A DNA stretch of 64,000 bases from the NCBI GenBank assembly GCA_035536455.1, contig DATLOC010000032.1:10317-74316 (forward strand), given 5' to 3'. Positions 37,462 to 46,492 of the stretch are shown in pieces. Origin of the DNA: DASUNQ01 sp035536455. GTDB taxonomy: Bacteria > Acidobacteriota > Thermoanaerobaculia > Multivoradales > UBA5704. Each line of letters begins with the position of its first letter. Positions within the stretch are counted from its first letter, which is position 1. A program made the translations under genes and the position numbers. The notes beneath the pieces were generated by a model. That model ran no database searches, was not told the DNA's origin, and saw nothing but the letters and a program-made list of their open reading frames with translations.

Positions 37462-39939
37462 ATGCGCCGATCGCTGCACCTGCTGCCGCTCGCCCTGCTG
37501 CTCGCCGCCGCGCCGCACCGCGCCGCCGCCAACGGCCCCGCCGCCGCGCCGCAGTACGACCTCGTCGTCCGCGGCGGCACGATCTACAACGGCCTCGGCG
37601 GCGAGCCCTACACCGGCGACGTCGCCGTGCAAGGCGACCGCATCGCGGCGCTCGGGCCGCTGCCGGCCGGCACCAAGGGAAAGGTCGAGGTGGACGCGCG
37701 CGGCCTCGCCGTCGCCCCCGGCTTCATCAACATGCTCTCCTGGGCGACCGAGTCGCTGCTGGTCGACGGCCGCGGCCAGAGCGACATCCGCCAGGGGGTG
37801 ACGCTGGAGGTCATGGGCGAAGGCGGCTCGATGGGGCCGCTCAACACGGCGATGAAGAAGGAGGGGCTCGAGCAGATGGGCGACCTCAAGTACGAGATCG
37901 CCTGGACGACCCTCGGCGAGTACCTGGAGCACCTCGAGCGCCGCGGCGTCTCGCCGAACGTCGCCTCCTTCGTCGGCGCCACGACCGTGCGCGTCCACGA
38001 GCTGGCCTACGAGGACCGCCCGCCGACGGCCGAGGAGCTGAAGCGCATGCAGGAGCTAGTGCGCCGGGCGATGGAGGAGGGGGCGCTGGGGGTCGGCAGC
38101 TCGCTCATCTACGCCCCCGCCTTCTACGCCTCGACCGACGAGCTGGTGGCGCTCGCCGAGGTCGCCGGCCGCCACGGCGGCATGTACATCTCGCACATGC
38201 GGAGCGAGGCCAACCGCCTGCTCGAAGCGCTCGACGAGCTGATCGCGATCGCCCGCCGGGCGCAGGTCCCGGCCGAGATCTACCACTTGAAGGCCGCGGG
38301 CAAGCCCAATTGGGGGAAGCTCGACGCGGTGGTGAAGAAGGTCGAGGAAGCGCGCGCCGAGGGCCTCGCCATCACCGCCGACATGTACACCTACACCGCC
38401 GGCGCCACCGGCCTCGACGCGGCGATGCCGCCGTGGGTGCAGGAGGGGGGGCTGCAGGCCTGGATCGGCCGCCTCAAGGACCCGGCGACGCGCGAGCGGG
38501 TGGCGCGCGAGATGGCGGCGCCGACCGATGAGTGGGAGAACTTCTACGTCGCCGCGGGGCCGGAGCAGATGCTCCTCGTCTCCTTCCGCAACGAGGCGCT
38601 CAAGCCGCTGACCGGCAAGACCCTCGCCGAGGTGGCGAAGCTGCGCGGCAAGTCGCCGCAGGAGACGGCGATGGACCTCGTCATCGAGGACGACAGCCGG
38701 GTCGGCACGGTCTACTTCCTGATGTCGGAGGAGAACGTGCGGCGGCAGATCCGCGAGCTTCCCTGGCTGAGCTTCGGCTCGGACGAGGCGGCGCCGGCCA
38801 ACGAAGGCGTGTTCCTCAAGTCCCGCAACCACCCGCGCGCCTACGGCAACTTCGCGCGCCTCCTCGGCCGCTACGTGCGCGACGAGAAGCTCCTGCCGCT
38901 CCAGGAGGCGATCCGCCGGCTGACCTCGCTGCCGGCCACGAACCTGAAGCTCCGCGACCGCGGCATGCTGGCGCCGGGCTTTTACGCCGACCTCGTCGTC
39001 TTCGATCCGGCGAAGATCCAGGACCACGCCACCTTCGAGGACCCCCACCGCTACGCGACCGGCGTGCGCGACGTCTGGGTCAACGGCGTCGCCGTGCTGC
39101 GCGGCGGCGAGCACACGGGCGCGACACCCGGGCGGGTGGTGCGCGGGCCGGGGTGGACGGGGTGGAAGGCGGTGGAGGAGGGCCTCCTCGCCGACCCCGA
39201 TGCCCTCATCGGCCACGCGCGGCGCGCCGCCTACATGGGGCGCTACGAGCAGGCGATCGACCTCTACGGCCGCGGCGCCGAGCGCCACCCCCGCGACCCG
39301 CGCTTCCTCCGCCACCGCGGCCACCGCTACATCACGCTGCGCCGCTTCGCCGACGCCGAGGCCGACCTGGCGCGCGCCGCGCAGCTCGCCGAGACCCGCC
39401 CGATCGAGGTCGAGCCGGACGGGCTGCCCAACCCGCGCAACGTGCCGACCAGCACGCTGCAGGACAACATCTGGTACCACCTGGGCCTCGCGCGCTATCT
39501 GCAAGGGGACTTCGCGGGGGCGCAGTCGGCCTTCCGCACCGGGCTCGGGGTGGCGACGAACGACGACATGCGGGTGGCGACCACCTACTGGCTCTGGAAC
39601 ACCTCGCGGCGGTTGGGTCTCGAGGACGACGCCCGCGCGCTGCTCGACCCCATTCGCGCCGACCTGCCGGTCATCGAGAACCACGCCTACCACCGCCTCC
39701 TGCTGCTGTTCAAAGGGGACGCGGCGGCCGACGCGCTCCTCGCCGAGGCGCGGCAGGGGGGCGAGCTGGACGGGGCGACGGTCGGCTACGGAGTCGGCAA
39801 CTGGCACTTCGTCCAGGGCCGGCGCGAGGAGGCGGCGCGCGTCTGGCGCGAGGTCGTGGCCGGCGGCCCGCGGGCGGCCTTCGGGTTCATCGCCGCCGAG
39901 GCCGAGCTGGCGCGGCTCGCGGAGGAGAAGGCCCGATAG
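37462..39939 (+). CDS. Secreted amidohydrolase (D-aminoacylase-like) fused to TPR domain
   Basis: An 825-residue exported protein with a signal peptide of about 23 residues. Residues 33-560 form an amidohydrolase barrel like N-acyl-D-amino-acid deacylases. The usual HxH after APGFI is replaced (APGFINMLSWATES), while the later ligands remain in YISHMRSE and EIYHLKAAG, and an acidic LSFGSDEAAPA lies near the catalytic Asp. Residues 575-825 contain TPR-like helical repeats (AAYMGRYEQAIDLYGRGAERHP; NIWYHLGLARYLQGDFAGA). The fusion suggests that the enzyme is placed in a protein complex or senses load. The metal site may be mononuclear. It overlaps the next gene by 4 bp. Confidence 0.8.
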   Translation: MRRSLHLLPLALLLAAAPHRAAANGPAAAPQYDLVVRGGTIYNGLGGEPYTGDVAVQGDRIAALGPLPAGTKGKVEVDARGLAVAPGFINMLSWATESLLVDGRGQSDIRQGVTLEVMGEGGSMGPLNTAMKKEGLEQMGDLKYEIAWTTLGEYLEHLERRGVSPNVASFVGATTVRVHELAYEDRPPTAEELKRMQELVRRAMEEGALGVGSSLIYAPAFYASTDELVALAEVAGRHGGMYISHMRSEANRLLEALDELIAIARRAQVPAEIYHLKAAGKPNWGKLDAVVKKVEEARAEGLAITADMYTYTAGATGLDAAMPPWVQEGGLQAWIGRLKDPATRERVAREMAAPTDEWENFYVAAGPEQMLLVSFRNEALKPLTGKTLAEVAKLRGKSPQETAMDLVIEDDSRVGTVYFLMSEENVRRQIRELPWLSFGSDEAAPANEGVFLKSRNHPRAYGNFARLLGRYVRDEKLLPLQEAIRRLTSLPATNLKLRDRGMLAPGFYADLVVFDPAKIQDHATFEDPHRYATGVRDVWVNGVAVLRGGEHTGATPGRVVRGPGWTGWKAVEEGLLADPDALIGHARRAAYMGRYEQAIDLYGRGAERHPRDPRFLRHRGHRYITLRRFADAEADLARAAQLAETRPIEVEPDGLPNPRNVPTSTLQDNIWYHLGLARYLQGDFAGAQSAFRTGLGVATNDDMRVATTYWLWNTSRRLGLEDDARALLDPIRADLPVIENHAYHRLLLLFKGDAAADALLAEARQGGELDGATVGYGVGNWHFVQGRREEAARVWREVVAGGPRAAFGFIAAEAELARLAEEKAR

Positions 39940-40493
39940 CGGCACCGGCGCTGGGCCTCTATCCGCGCCTGCTCGGCCCGGCGTGGGAGACGCTGGATCC
40001 CGCGGTGCGACGGGCGCACACGTCGAGCTCGGCACGGGGGAGTTTCCGGGTGTGGTGCGCCCCGGGCCTGGCGGCGCGCGCTCTCTGCCGGCTGGTGCGG
40101 CTGCCGCCGGCGGGCGAGGCGGTCGACACGCGTCTCTCGGTGACGACGGAGGGCGAGGGGGAGCGCTGGGTGCGGAGCTTCGGGGAGCGGCTGCTGACGA
40201 GCGACGGGACCGCGGGGCGCGACGGGCTCCTCGTCGAGAGAGTGCCGCCGGTCGAGCTGCGCTTCCGCCTCGAGCCCGAGGCGGGCGCCCTCCGCTTCCG
40301 GCAGGTGGGGGCGGCGCTGCGCCTCGGCCGCCTCCGTCTTCCCCTACCTGGTTTTCTCGTGCCGCGGGTGAGCGCGCGCGAGGCGCCCGCGGGGGACGGC
40401 GCCGTGCGCGTCGAAGTGACCGTCCGCGCCCCGCTGCTGGGTCCGATCTTCGGCTACGAGGGGACGGTGGTGTTCGCCGGGGGTACCCCATGA
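39936..40493 (+). CDS. DUF4166 protein, apparently starting at ATA
   Basis: About 185 residues matching the DUF4166 pattern: LYPRLLGPAWETLDPAVRRAH at the start, LVRLPPAGEAVDTRLSVT, GERWVRSFGERLLTS, RDGLLVERVPPVELRFRL and LGPIFGYEGTV at the end. No ATG, GTG or TTG precedes the conserved N-terminus in frame. The candidate is ATA at 39936, overlapping the upstream stop as ATAG and placed 8 nt after GGAGGAG, exactly where a start is expected. CTG at 39951 is the alternative. Either the start is non-standard or a G-to-A change has damaged it. The function is unknown. The next gene overlaps as ATGA. Confidence 0.65.
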   Translation: MAAPALGLYPRLLGPAWETLDPAVRRAHTSSSARGSFRVWCAPGLAARALCRLVRLPPAGEAVDTRLSVTTEGEGERWVRSFGERLLTSDGTAGRDGLLVERVPPVELRFRLEPEAGALRFRQVGAALRLGRLRLPLPGFLVPRVSAREAPAGDGAVRVEVTVRAPLLGPIFGYEGTVVFAGGTP

Positions 40494-41074
40494 AGACCGC
40501 GCTCTGGATGCTGGCGCTGCAAGGCGTGATCGGTGCCTTCGACACCCTCTACTACCACGAGTGGCGAGCGCGGCTGCCGGCGCGCGGGCGGGCGATGGCC
40601 GCCGAGCTGCGCCTCCACGCGGCGCGCGACGTCTTCTACGCCGTGCTCTTCGGGACGCTGCCGTGGCTCGCCTGGCAGGGGCGGTGGGTCGTGGCGCTCG
40701 TCGGCGTGCTGGTCGCCGAGATCGCGCTCACCCTCTGGGACTTCGTCGTCGAGTCGTTCGTGCGCAAGCCGCTCGGCGACGTCTACCCGGGCGAGCGCGT
40801 CACCCACGCCGTCATGGGCATCCTCTACGGCGGCATGCTCGCCTACCTGCTGCCGACGCTCCGCGCCTGGTGGCGGCTCCCCACGGCGCTCGTCTTCGCG
40901 CCGGCGGACGTCCCGGCGCTCCTGCGCTGGGCGCTCACCGCCATGGCCGCCGGCGTCTTCCTCTCCGGGATGCGCGACCTCTATGCCGCCTCCGGCGCGC
41001 CGCGCGGCGGCTGGCCCTGGCCGGCCGTCGCCGTCAATCCTCCGCCGCCAGCCGCGCCAGCGGCTCGCCGGTGA
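40490..41074 (+). CDS. Conserved membrane protein, partner of DUF4166
   Basis: A 194-residue protein with five hydrophobic stretches (about 5-17, 48-65, 66-86, 105-125, 140-160). The N-terminus ALQGVIGAFDTLYYHEW and the loop LHAARDVFYAVLFG look conserved, but no catalytic motif is known to me. Its ATG overlaps the DUF4166 stop (ATGA), so the pair is probably translated together. The Pro-rich tail overlaps the end of the convergent GNAT gene by 41 bp, an unusually long overlap. Confidence 0.6.
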   Translation: MKTALWMLALQGVIGAFDTLYYHEWRARLPARGRAMAAELRLHAARDVFYAVLFGTLPWLAWQGRWVVALVGVLVAEIALTLWDFVVESFVRKPLGDVYPGERVTHAVMGILYGGMLAYLLPTLRAWWRLPTALVFAPADVPALLRWALTAMAAGVFLSGMRDLYAASGAPRGGWPWPAVAVNPPPPAAPAARR

Positions 41075-41519
41075 GGCGGAAGACGATCCACTCGTCCATC
41101 GGCCGCGCCTCCAGGCCCTCGTAGAAGCGGATCGCGGTCTCGTTCCAGTCGAGGACCGCCCACTCCAGCCGGCCGCAGCCGCGTTCCACCGCCAGGCGGG
41201 CGAGGTGGACGAGGAGGGCCCGGCCGACGCCCTTGCCCCGCGCCTCGGGACGGACGTAGAGGTCCTCGAGGTAGATCCCCGGCTGCGCCAGGAAGGTGGA
41301 GTAGTTGGGGAAGAAGAGCGCGAAGCCGAGCGGCTCGTCGCCCTCGTAGGCGAGCACCGCCTCCGCGCAGGGCCGCGGGCCGAAGAGCGTGCGGCGGAGC
41401 TTCTCCTCGGTCGCCGTCACCGCGTCGAGGAGGCGCTCGTACTCGGCCAGCTCGAGGATGAAGCGGTGGACGAGCGGCAGGTCCGCCTCGACGGCGGGGA
41501 CGATGCGGAGGTCGGGCAT
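41034..41519 (-). CDS. GNAT-family N-acetyltransferase
   Basis: A 161-residue acetyltransferase resembling diamine/thialysine acetyltransferases: RIVPAVEADLPLVHRFILELAEYE at the start, then GIYLEDLYVRPEARGKGVGRAL with the acetyl-CoA loop RxxGxG, and VLDWNETAIRFYEGLEARPMDEW, a signature of that SAT-like subgroup. The substrate is probably an amine, not identified. The ATG overlaps the upstream DUF1206 stop (TGATG), so they form an operon. Confidence 0.9.
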   Translation of the reverse strand: MPDLRIVPAVEADLPLVHRFILELAEYERLLDAVTATEEKLRRTLFGPRPCAEAVLAYEGDEPLGFALFFPNYSTFLAQPGIYLEDLYVRPEARGKGVGRALLVHLARLAVERGCGRLEWAVLDWNETAIRFYEGLEARPMDEWIVFRLTGEPLARLAAED

Positions 41520-42340
41520 CAGGCGACGATGCGACGATATCGCGCCTCGATGAAGGAGTAGACGCCGAAGGCGATGAGCCCGAGCGCCACGACGCCGAGG
41601 AGCGGCGGGACGTAGGGCTGCCCTTCCAGCGCCTTCAGCGCGCCGCCGAAGCCGCGCGCTCGCGAGGGGTCGTAGCGCAGTGCCGCCTGCACCAGGAAGA
41701 GGCCGACGAGGCAGAAGACGAAGCCGCGCGCGGCGATGCCGAAGCGCCCGATGCGCACGGCCCAGCGCTGCTCGGCCGGGCTCATCTCGGCGAGGCGGAG
41801 GTAGTGCTTGAAGGTCTGCGCGACGGCGCGGTAGAGCTGGACGACGCCGGAGATCAGGACCCCGATCCCCACCGCCACCAGGAGCCAGCGCCCGAACGGC
41901 CAGTCGAGGAGCGTCTCCGACCAGCTCCGCGCCTGCTGGTTCTCGGCGGACTGCGCGGCGGCCTCGTCGATACGCCCCTGCATGGCCGCCCACGCCCCGG
42001 CGCAGGCGAGCGCCGCGTGGGCGAGGCCGCTGCCGAAGCGCGCCGTGCGCTTGCGCAGGCCGACGAGGTCCCGCCCCAGGTGCGCGGGGTCGAAGATCGC
42101 CTCGACGAAGCGCCAGGTGGCGTAGCCGGCGATGCCGAGCACGATCAACCAGAGGAGCGGCCGGCTGAACTGGCCGGCCTCGGCGACCGCCCCCGCGGGG
42201 CCGGTCGTCTCGCCGCCTGCCCCCAGCGCCTCCTGCAGAGCCAGGACGCCGATCAGGACGTAGACCACGCCGCGCGCGACGTGTCCGAAGCGCGCCCAGC
42301 GCTCGATCCAGGCGCGGACCTCCTTGGTTTCGATGTCCAT
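41519..42340 (-). CDS. DUF1206 membrane protein
   Basis: A 273-residue protein made of three repeats of about 85 residues. Each repeat begins with an amphipathic RxxRxGxxARGxVYxLIG-like segment (FGHVARGVVYVLIGVLAL; FGSGLAHAALACAGAW; FGIAARGFVFCLVGLFLV) and is followed by a second helix. Six membrane spans result, the layout of DUF1206. The function is unknown. It is divergent from the LysC-LysA fusion across an 81-bp region that holds an inverted repeat. Confidence 0.85.
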   Translation of the reverse strand: MDIETKEVRAWIERWARFGHVARGVVYVLIGVLALQEALGAGGETTGPAGAVAEAGQFSRPLLWLIVLGIAGYATWRFVEAIFDPAHLGRDLVGLRKRTARFGSGLAHAALACAGAWAAMQGRIDEAAAQSAENQQARSWSETLLDWPFGRWLLVAVGIGVLISGVVQLYRAVAQTFKHYLRLAEMSPAEQRWAVRIGRFGIAARGFVFCLVGLFLVQAALRYDPSRARGFGGALKALEGQPYVPPLLGVVALGLIAFGVYSFIEARYRRIVA

Positions 42341-42381
42341 GTCCGCCGGCCTGAGCACATTGCGTGCCCGCGGCGGTGGAC

Positions 42382-42403
42382 GGTACACCGCCGCTGGTGT
42401 ACC
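42382..42403. promoter_or_regulatory. Perfect 8-bp inverted repeat in a divergent intergenic region
   Basis: GGTACACC, 6-bp spacer, GGTGTACC. The symmetric site is centred between the DUF1206 ATG (42340) and the lysCA ATG (42422). The spacing and perfection suit a dimeric repressor operator. A short transcript hairpin is the alternative. Confidence 0.45.
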
Positions 42404-42421
42404 TTCCTCGGACTTCGCCGT

Positions 42422-44611
42422 ATGCCCGCCTCGCCGACAAGTCCCCGTTGGGTCGTCCTCAAGCTCGGCGCCGCCGCCCTCTCGACGCCCGAGCGCCGGC
42501 GCGCGGCGGCGGCGGTCGCGCGCGAGCGGCGCGCCGAAGGCCTGCGCCCCGTCGTCGTGCTGCCCGAGGGAACGCGCGCGGACGACGCCGCGGAGGTCGC
42601 CCCCGAAGCGCTCTCGACCGAAGGGTCGGACCTTCTCGCCGCCCGCCTCGCCACCGCGCTCGGCGCCGTCCGCTGCGAGGTCTGGGGCGAGGCGCCCGGC
42701 TTCTTCACCGCCGACCCCGCGCTCCTCCCCTCGGCGCGCCTGCTGCGGGCCCTCGACTACGAGGAGGCGCAGGAGCTGGCGGCGGCCTCGGCGGCGCCGC
42801 TCGTCCATCCCGGCGCGCTGCCGGTCCTCGCCCGCGCCGGCGTGCCGCTCCACGCGCGGTCGATCGACCAGCCGGCGCTGCCGGGGACGGTCGTCTCGGC
42901 CGCCTCGCCCGTCGCGGACCGCCAGGTCAAGGCGATCGCCGTCCGGCGCGGCATCACGCTGGTGTCGATGGAGACCGCCGGCATGTGGCGCGAGGTCGGC
43001 TTCCTCGCCGACGTCTTCGCTCGCTTCGCCCGCCACGGCGTCTCGGTGGACGCCGTCTCCTCCTCGGAGACCAACGTCACTGTCTCGCTCGATTCCACCG
43101 CCGGCGCCCTCGACGCCGCCGCGCTCGATGCCCTCCTCGACGACCTGCGCCGCCGCTGCGAGGCGCGGGCGATCGGCCCCGCCGCGGCGCTCTCGCTCGT
43201 CGGCCGCGGCATCCGCGCCATCCTCCACGAGCTGGCGCCGGTGCTGGAGCTGTTCGCCGAGCTGAAGGTCCATCTCCTCAGCCAGTCGGCCAGCGACCTC
43301 AACCTCACCGTCGTCGTGGACGAAGAGGAGGCCGAGCGGCTGGCCCGCGACCTCCACGGCCTCCTCTTCCAGCACACCGTCGAGGGGGCGCTCTTCGGCC
43401 CCACCTGGGAGGAGCTGCACACCCGGCGTCGCGGGCGCGGTGCACGCGCCGCGACCGGCCGCGAGATCGCCGGCGACGCCGTTCCCTGGTGGGCCGCGCG
43501 CCGCGAGGAGCTGCTTACTCTCGCCGCCGAGCGCGGGCCGCTCTACGTCTACGACGCGGCGGGGCTGGAGGCGGCGGCGCGCTCGCTCCTCGCGCTTCGC
43601 GCCGTCGATCGCGTCTTCTACGCCGTCAAGGCCAACTGCCACGCCGGCGTCCTCGCCCTCTTCGCGCGGCTGGGGCTGGGCTTCGAGTGCGTCTCGGCGG
43701 CCGAGCTGGAGCACGTCCGCGCCGTCGTGCCCGGGCTCGACCCCGGGCGTCTCCTCTTCACCCCCAACTTCGCGCGCCGCGAGGAGTACGAGCAGGCGCT
43801 CGGAGCGGGCGTGCGGGTGACGGTCGACAACCTCCACCCGCTGGCCGCCTGGCCCGAGCTCTTCGCCGGGCGCGAGCTCCTCCTGCGCCTCGACCCCGGG
43901 CGCGGCCGCGGCCACCACGCCCACGTCCGTACCGCCGGCGCGCAGTCGAAGTTCGGGCTCTCGCAAGGCGAGCTGGACCGCGTGGCGCCGCTCCTGGCGT
44001 GCACCGGCGCCCGCGTCGTCGGTCTTCACGCCCACGCCGGCAGCGGCATCCGCGCCGCCGAGGCCTGGGAGGAGACCGCCGCCTTCCTCGCCGCGGCGGC
44101 GGCGCGCTTCCCGGAGCTGCGCGCGCTCGACGTCGGCGGCGGCCTCGGCGTGCCGGAGAGGCCCGGACAGCGGCCGCTCGACCTCGCGGCGTTCGACGCG
44201 GGCCTCGGGCGCGTCAAGGCGGCGAATCCGAACCTGGAGCTGTGGATCGAGCCGGGCCGCTACCTCGTGGCCGGTGCCGGCGTCCTCTTGGCGCGCGTGG
44301 CGCAGGTCAAGGAGAAAGGCGGCGTCGTCTGGGTCGGCCTCGAGACCGGCATGAACTCGCTCATCCGGCCGGCGCTCTACGGCGCCTACCACCCGATCGT
44401 CAACCTCTCGCGGCTCGACGAGCCGGCGACCCTGACCGCCCACGTCGTCGGGCCGATCTGCGAGACCGGCGACGTCCTCGGCCGCGCCCGCCGCCTGGCG
44501 CCGGCGGCCGAAGGCGACGTCTTCCTCATTGCCAACGCCGGCGCCTACGGCCGGGTGATGTCCTCGCGCTACAACCTCAGGGAGCCGGCGGGGGAGTGGC
44601 TGCTGGAGTGA
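42422..44611 (+). CDS. LysC-LysA fusion with truncated aspartokinase half and intact diaminopimelate decarboxylase
   Basis: A 729-residue fusion. Residues 10-335 are aspartokinase-derived. The start VVLKLGAAALS replaces the catalytic KFGGTS, and only about 25 residues separate it from the STEGSDLLAARL stretch that aligns with GRGGSD, where normal kinases have about 150. ACT-type regulatory domains (FLADVFARFARHGVSVD and what follows) are kept. Residues 360-729 are a PLP-dependent diaminopimelate decarboxylase with Lys403 (YAVKANC), GLHAHAGSGI, EPGRYLVAGAG, ICETGDVLGRAR and AGAYGRVMSSRYN. The last step of lysine synthesis should work; aspartate kinase activity probably does not. Known bifunctional proteins are about 130 residues longer. 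The ACT part may give lysine or threonine feedback on LysA. Confidence 0.88.
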   Translation: MPASPTSPRWVVLKLGAAALSTPERRRAAAAVARERRAEGLRPVVVLPEGTRADDAAEVAPEALSTEGSDLLAARLATALGAVRCEVWGEAPGFFTADPALLPSARLLRALDYEEAQELAAASAAPLVHPGALPVLARAGVPLHARSIDQPALPGTVVSAASPVADRQVKAIAVRRGITLVSMETAGMWREVGFLADVFARFARHGVSVDAVSSSETNVTVSLDSTAGALDAAALDALLDDLRRRCEARAIGPAAALSLVGRGIRAILHELAPVLELFAELKVHLLSQSASDLNLTVVVDEEEAERLARDLHGLLFQHTVEGALFGPTWEELHTRRRGRGARAATGREIAGDAVPWWAARREELLTLAAERGPLYVYDAAGLEAAARSLLALRAVDRVFYAVKANCHAGVLALFARLGLGFECVSAAELEHVRAVVPGLDPGRLLFTPNFARREEYEQALGAGVRVTVDNLHPLAAWPELFAGRELLLRLDPGRGRGHHAHVRTAGAQSKFGLSQGELDRVAPLLACTGARVVGLHAHAGSGIRAAEAWEETAAFLAAAAARFPELRALDVGGGLGVPERPGQRPLDLAAFDAGLGRVKAANPNLELWIEPGRYLVAGAGVLLARVAQVKEKGGVVWVGLETGMNSLIRPALYGAYHPIVNLSRLDEPATLTAHVVGPICETGDVLGRARRLAPAAEGDVFLIANAGAYGRVMSSRYNLREPAGEWLLE

Positions 44612-46430
44612 GCCAGGGCGTCTCGGCGATCTTCTCGCACGCGAAGCGGTAGCCGAACTCGACGATGTCCTCCAGCCGCTCCATGTCGAACATGTCGAAG
44701 GGGTCCATCGGCAGGTCGAGGTAGAGGTCCACCTCGCGCTTCGCCTGCTTGGCGTAGACGTCGCTGGCCAGGAGAGCGGCGCGCATGATGAGGTTGAGGA
44801 TGTTGGGGAAGGGGCGGGGCTTGCCGGCGCGGCGCATGCGGTTGCTCAGGTACTGCCAGGGGGTCGGCGGGTCCTCCCAGCTCGGGTCGGCGCGCAGGTC
44901 GACGGCGGCCGAGACGTCGGAGGCGATGATCCGCCCCGGCGCGGAGCGGCGCATGACGTCGGTCGGCAGGTTGTTGAGCACGCCGCCGTCGACCAGGAGG
45001 TCGCCGTCCCGGTCCACCACGGGCGGCGTGATCCCGGGGATCGTGATGCTCGCCGACAGCGCCCGGCGGATCGGCCCGTCGCGGTGGACCTTCACCTCGG
45101 TGCGGGTGATGTTGGTCGAGACGCAGAAGAAGGGGAGCCAGAGGTCCTCGATCCGGCCGCCCGCGAACATCATGTCAAGCATCACCTCGGCCTTCGCCTT
45201 CGACAGCAGCGAGACGACCGGCAAGGTGTAGACCTTGTGCGGCGCCATCTCCACCCAGCCGCGGCGGTTCAGGTCCACCATCTCCTGCCAGCCGCAACCG
45301 CGGGCGTACTGCGCCGCGACGATCGCCCCCATGCTGGCGCCGCCGATGCGGTCGATCGGCACGACGGCCTCCTCCAGCGCGCGCAGGACGCCGATGTGCG
45401 CGAAGCCGCGCGCGCCGCCGCCGCCCAGGACGACGCCGATCGACTGGCCGCTGGCCAGGCGCGCCAGGCGCTCCAAGTCGGCGGCGCGGCCACGGCGGAG
45501 GTGGTGGTGCGCGTCGAAGGGGTAGAGCGCCAGCCAGCCGGCCGTGGCGCGCGGCCGGTCCGCCGACTCGGGGTGGAGGAGGACCAGCTCCTCCCGGCTC
45601 TTGCCGAGGGCGGCGGGCACGAGGACGCCGGCGAGCGCGCCGAGCCCCGGCTCGGCGGCGGCGTCGGCGACGACCAGCACCCGGTCGGCCTGGCGCAGGC
45701 AGCGGCGGGTCCAGGGGGTGGCGGCGGCGTCGCCCAGGTAGACGACGTAGCGGTGCGTGGCCTCCTGCTCGGCGAGCCAGGCGGTGACCCGGCCGTGGAG
45801 CGGGCTGCCGTCGGGGCTGTCGGCGGCACCGGCGCCGAAGCGGTCGTCGATGGCGGCGGCGCTGGCGACCAGCGCCGAGCTGGTGCGGGCGAGCGCGGCG
45901 TGGAGCCCCGCCGCCAGGTCGGCCATCGGCAGACCCGGAGTGATCGCGACGAGTGTCAAGGAGAGCGGCGCCGCCGGCAGCTCGCCGGCGGCCGGTGCCG
46001 GGTCCAGCCACTCGGCGAGGAGCCCGGCCAGCGAGCGCAGCACCGCCGCGTGCCGCTGCAGGATCCCCTCGAAGCGGTCGCGCGAGAGGCGCATCAGGAC
46101 GGTGTCGCGGAGCGTGCGGACAGTGGCGGTGCGCGGCCGGTCGGTCAGGACGGCGAGCTCGCCGACCGTCTCCCCCCGCCCCGCCTCGCGCAGCACGACC
46201 TCTTCGCCACTCGGCAGCGTGCGCACGACGGCCAACCGCCCGCTCGCCACGAGGTATAGGTAGTCGCCGACGTCCCCCTGCGCGCACACCGTCTCGCCGC
46301 CGCCGACGACCCACCATTCGAGCTCCGCCCCGATCTCGTCGAGCACCGCGTCCGGCAGCCCCTTGAAGAGGCGCGCCGCGCCGAGCAGCGCCCGGACCTC
46401 CGGCGCGGACGGGGGAGGGATGGCGGCCAT
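44577..46430 (-). CDS. cNMP-binding domain plus patatin-like phospholipase (NTE/RssA type)
   Basis: A 617-residue protein in the order seen in NTE-like esterases. A cyclic-nucleotide-binding domain spans residues 15-130 (GDYLYLVASGRLAVV; RGETVGELAVL). A linker of about 190 residues with no recognised motif follows, then a patatin domain from 330. The oxyanion hole is GGGGARG (336-342), the nucleophile Ser366 sits in GASMG, and the dyad Asp sits in VDGGVLNN near 503. It would hydrolyse membrane phospholipids or lysolipids under nucleotide control. Its 3' end overlaps lysCA by 35 bp. Confidence 0.92.
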   Translation of the reverse strand: MAAIPPPSAPEVRALLGAARLFKGLPDAVLDEIGAELEWWVVGGGETVCAQGDVGDYLYLVASGRLAVVRTLPSGEEVVLREAGRGETVGELAVLTDRPRTATVRTLRDTVLMRLSRDRFEGILQRHAAVLRSLAGLLAEWLDPAPAAGELPAAPLSLTLVAITPGLPMADLAAGLHAALARTSSALVASAAAIDDRFGAGAADSPDGSPLHGRVTAWLAEQEATHRYVVYLGDAAATPWTRRCLRQADRVLVVADAAAEPGLGALAGVLVPAALGKSREELVLLHPESADRPRATAGWLALYPFDAHHHLRRGRAADLERLARLASGQSIGVVLGGGGARGFAHIGVLRALEEAVVPIDRIGGASMGAIVAAQYARGCGWQEMVDLNRRGWVEMAPHKVYTLPVVSLLSKAKAEVMLDMMFAGGRIEDLWLPFFCVSTNITRTEVKVHRDGPIRRALSASITIPGITPPVVDRDGDLLVDGGVLNNLPTDVMRRSAPGRIIASDVSAAVDLRADPSWEDPPTPWQYLSNRMRRAGKPRPFPNILNLIMRAALLASDVYAKQAKREVDLYLDLPMDPFDMFDMERLEDIVEFGYRFACEKIAETPWLTPAATPPPAP

Positions 46431-46440
46431 AGAGCCATGG

Positions 46441-46474
46441 AGTCTAGCAGCGGACGGAGACGTGTGGGTACAAT
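46441..46474. promoter_or_regulatory. Divergent promoters for patatin gene and mazE-like gene
   Basis: Minus strand: TAGACT (46446-46441), 10 nt before the ATG at 46430. Plus strand: TACAAT (46469-46474), 18 nt before the mazE-like ATG, which has a strong AGGAGG ribosome site. Confidence 0.4.
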
Positions 46475-46492
46475 GTGCTTCCAGGAGGCGCC

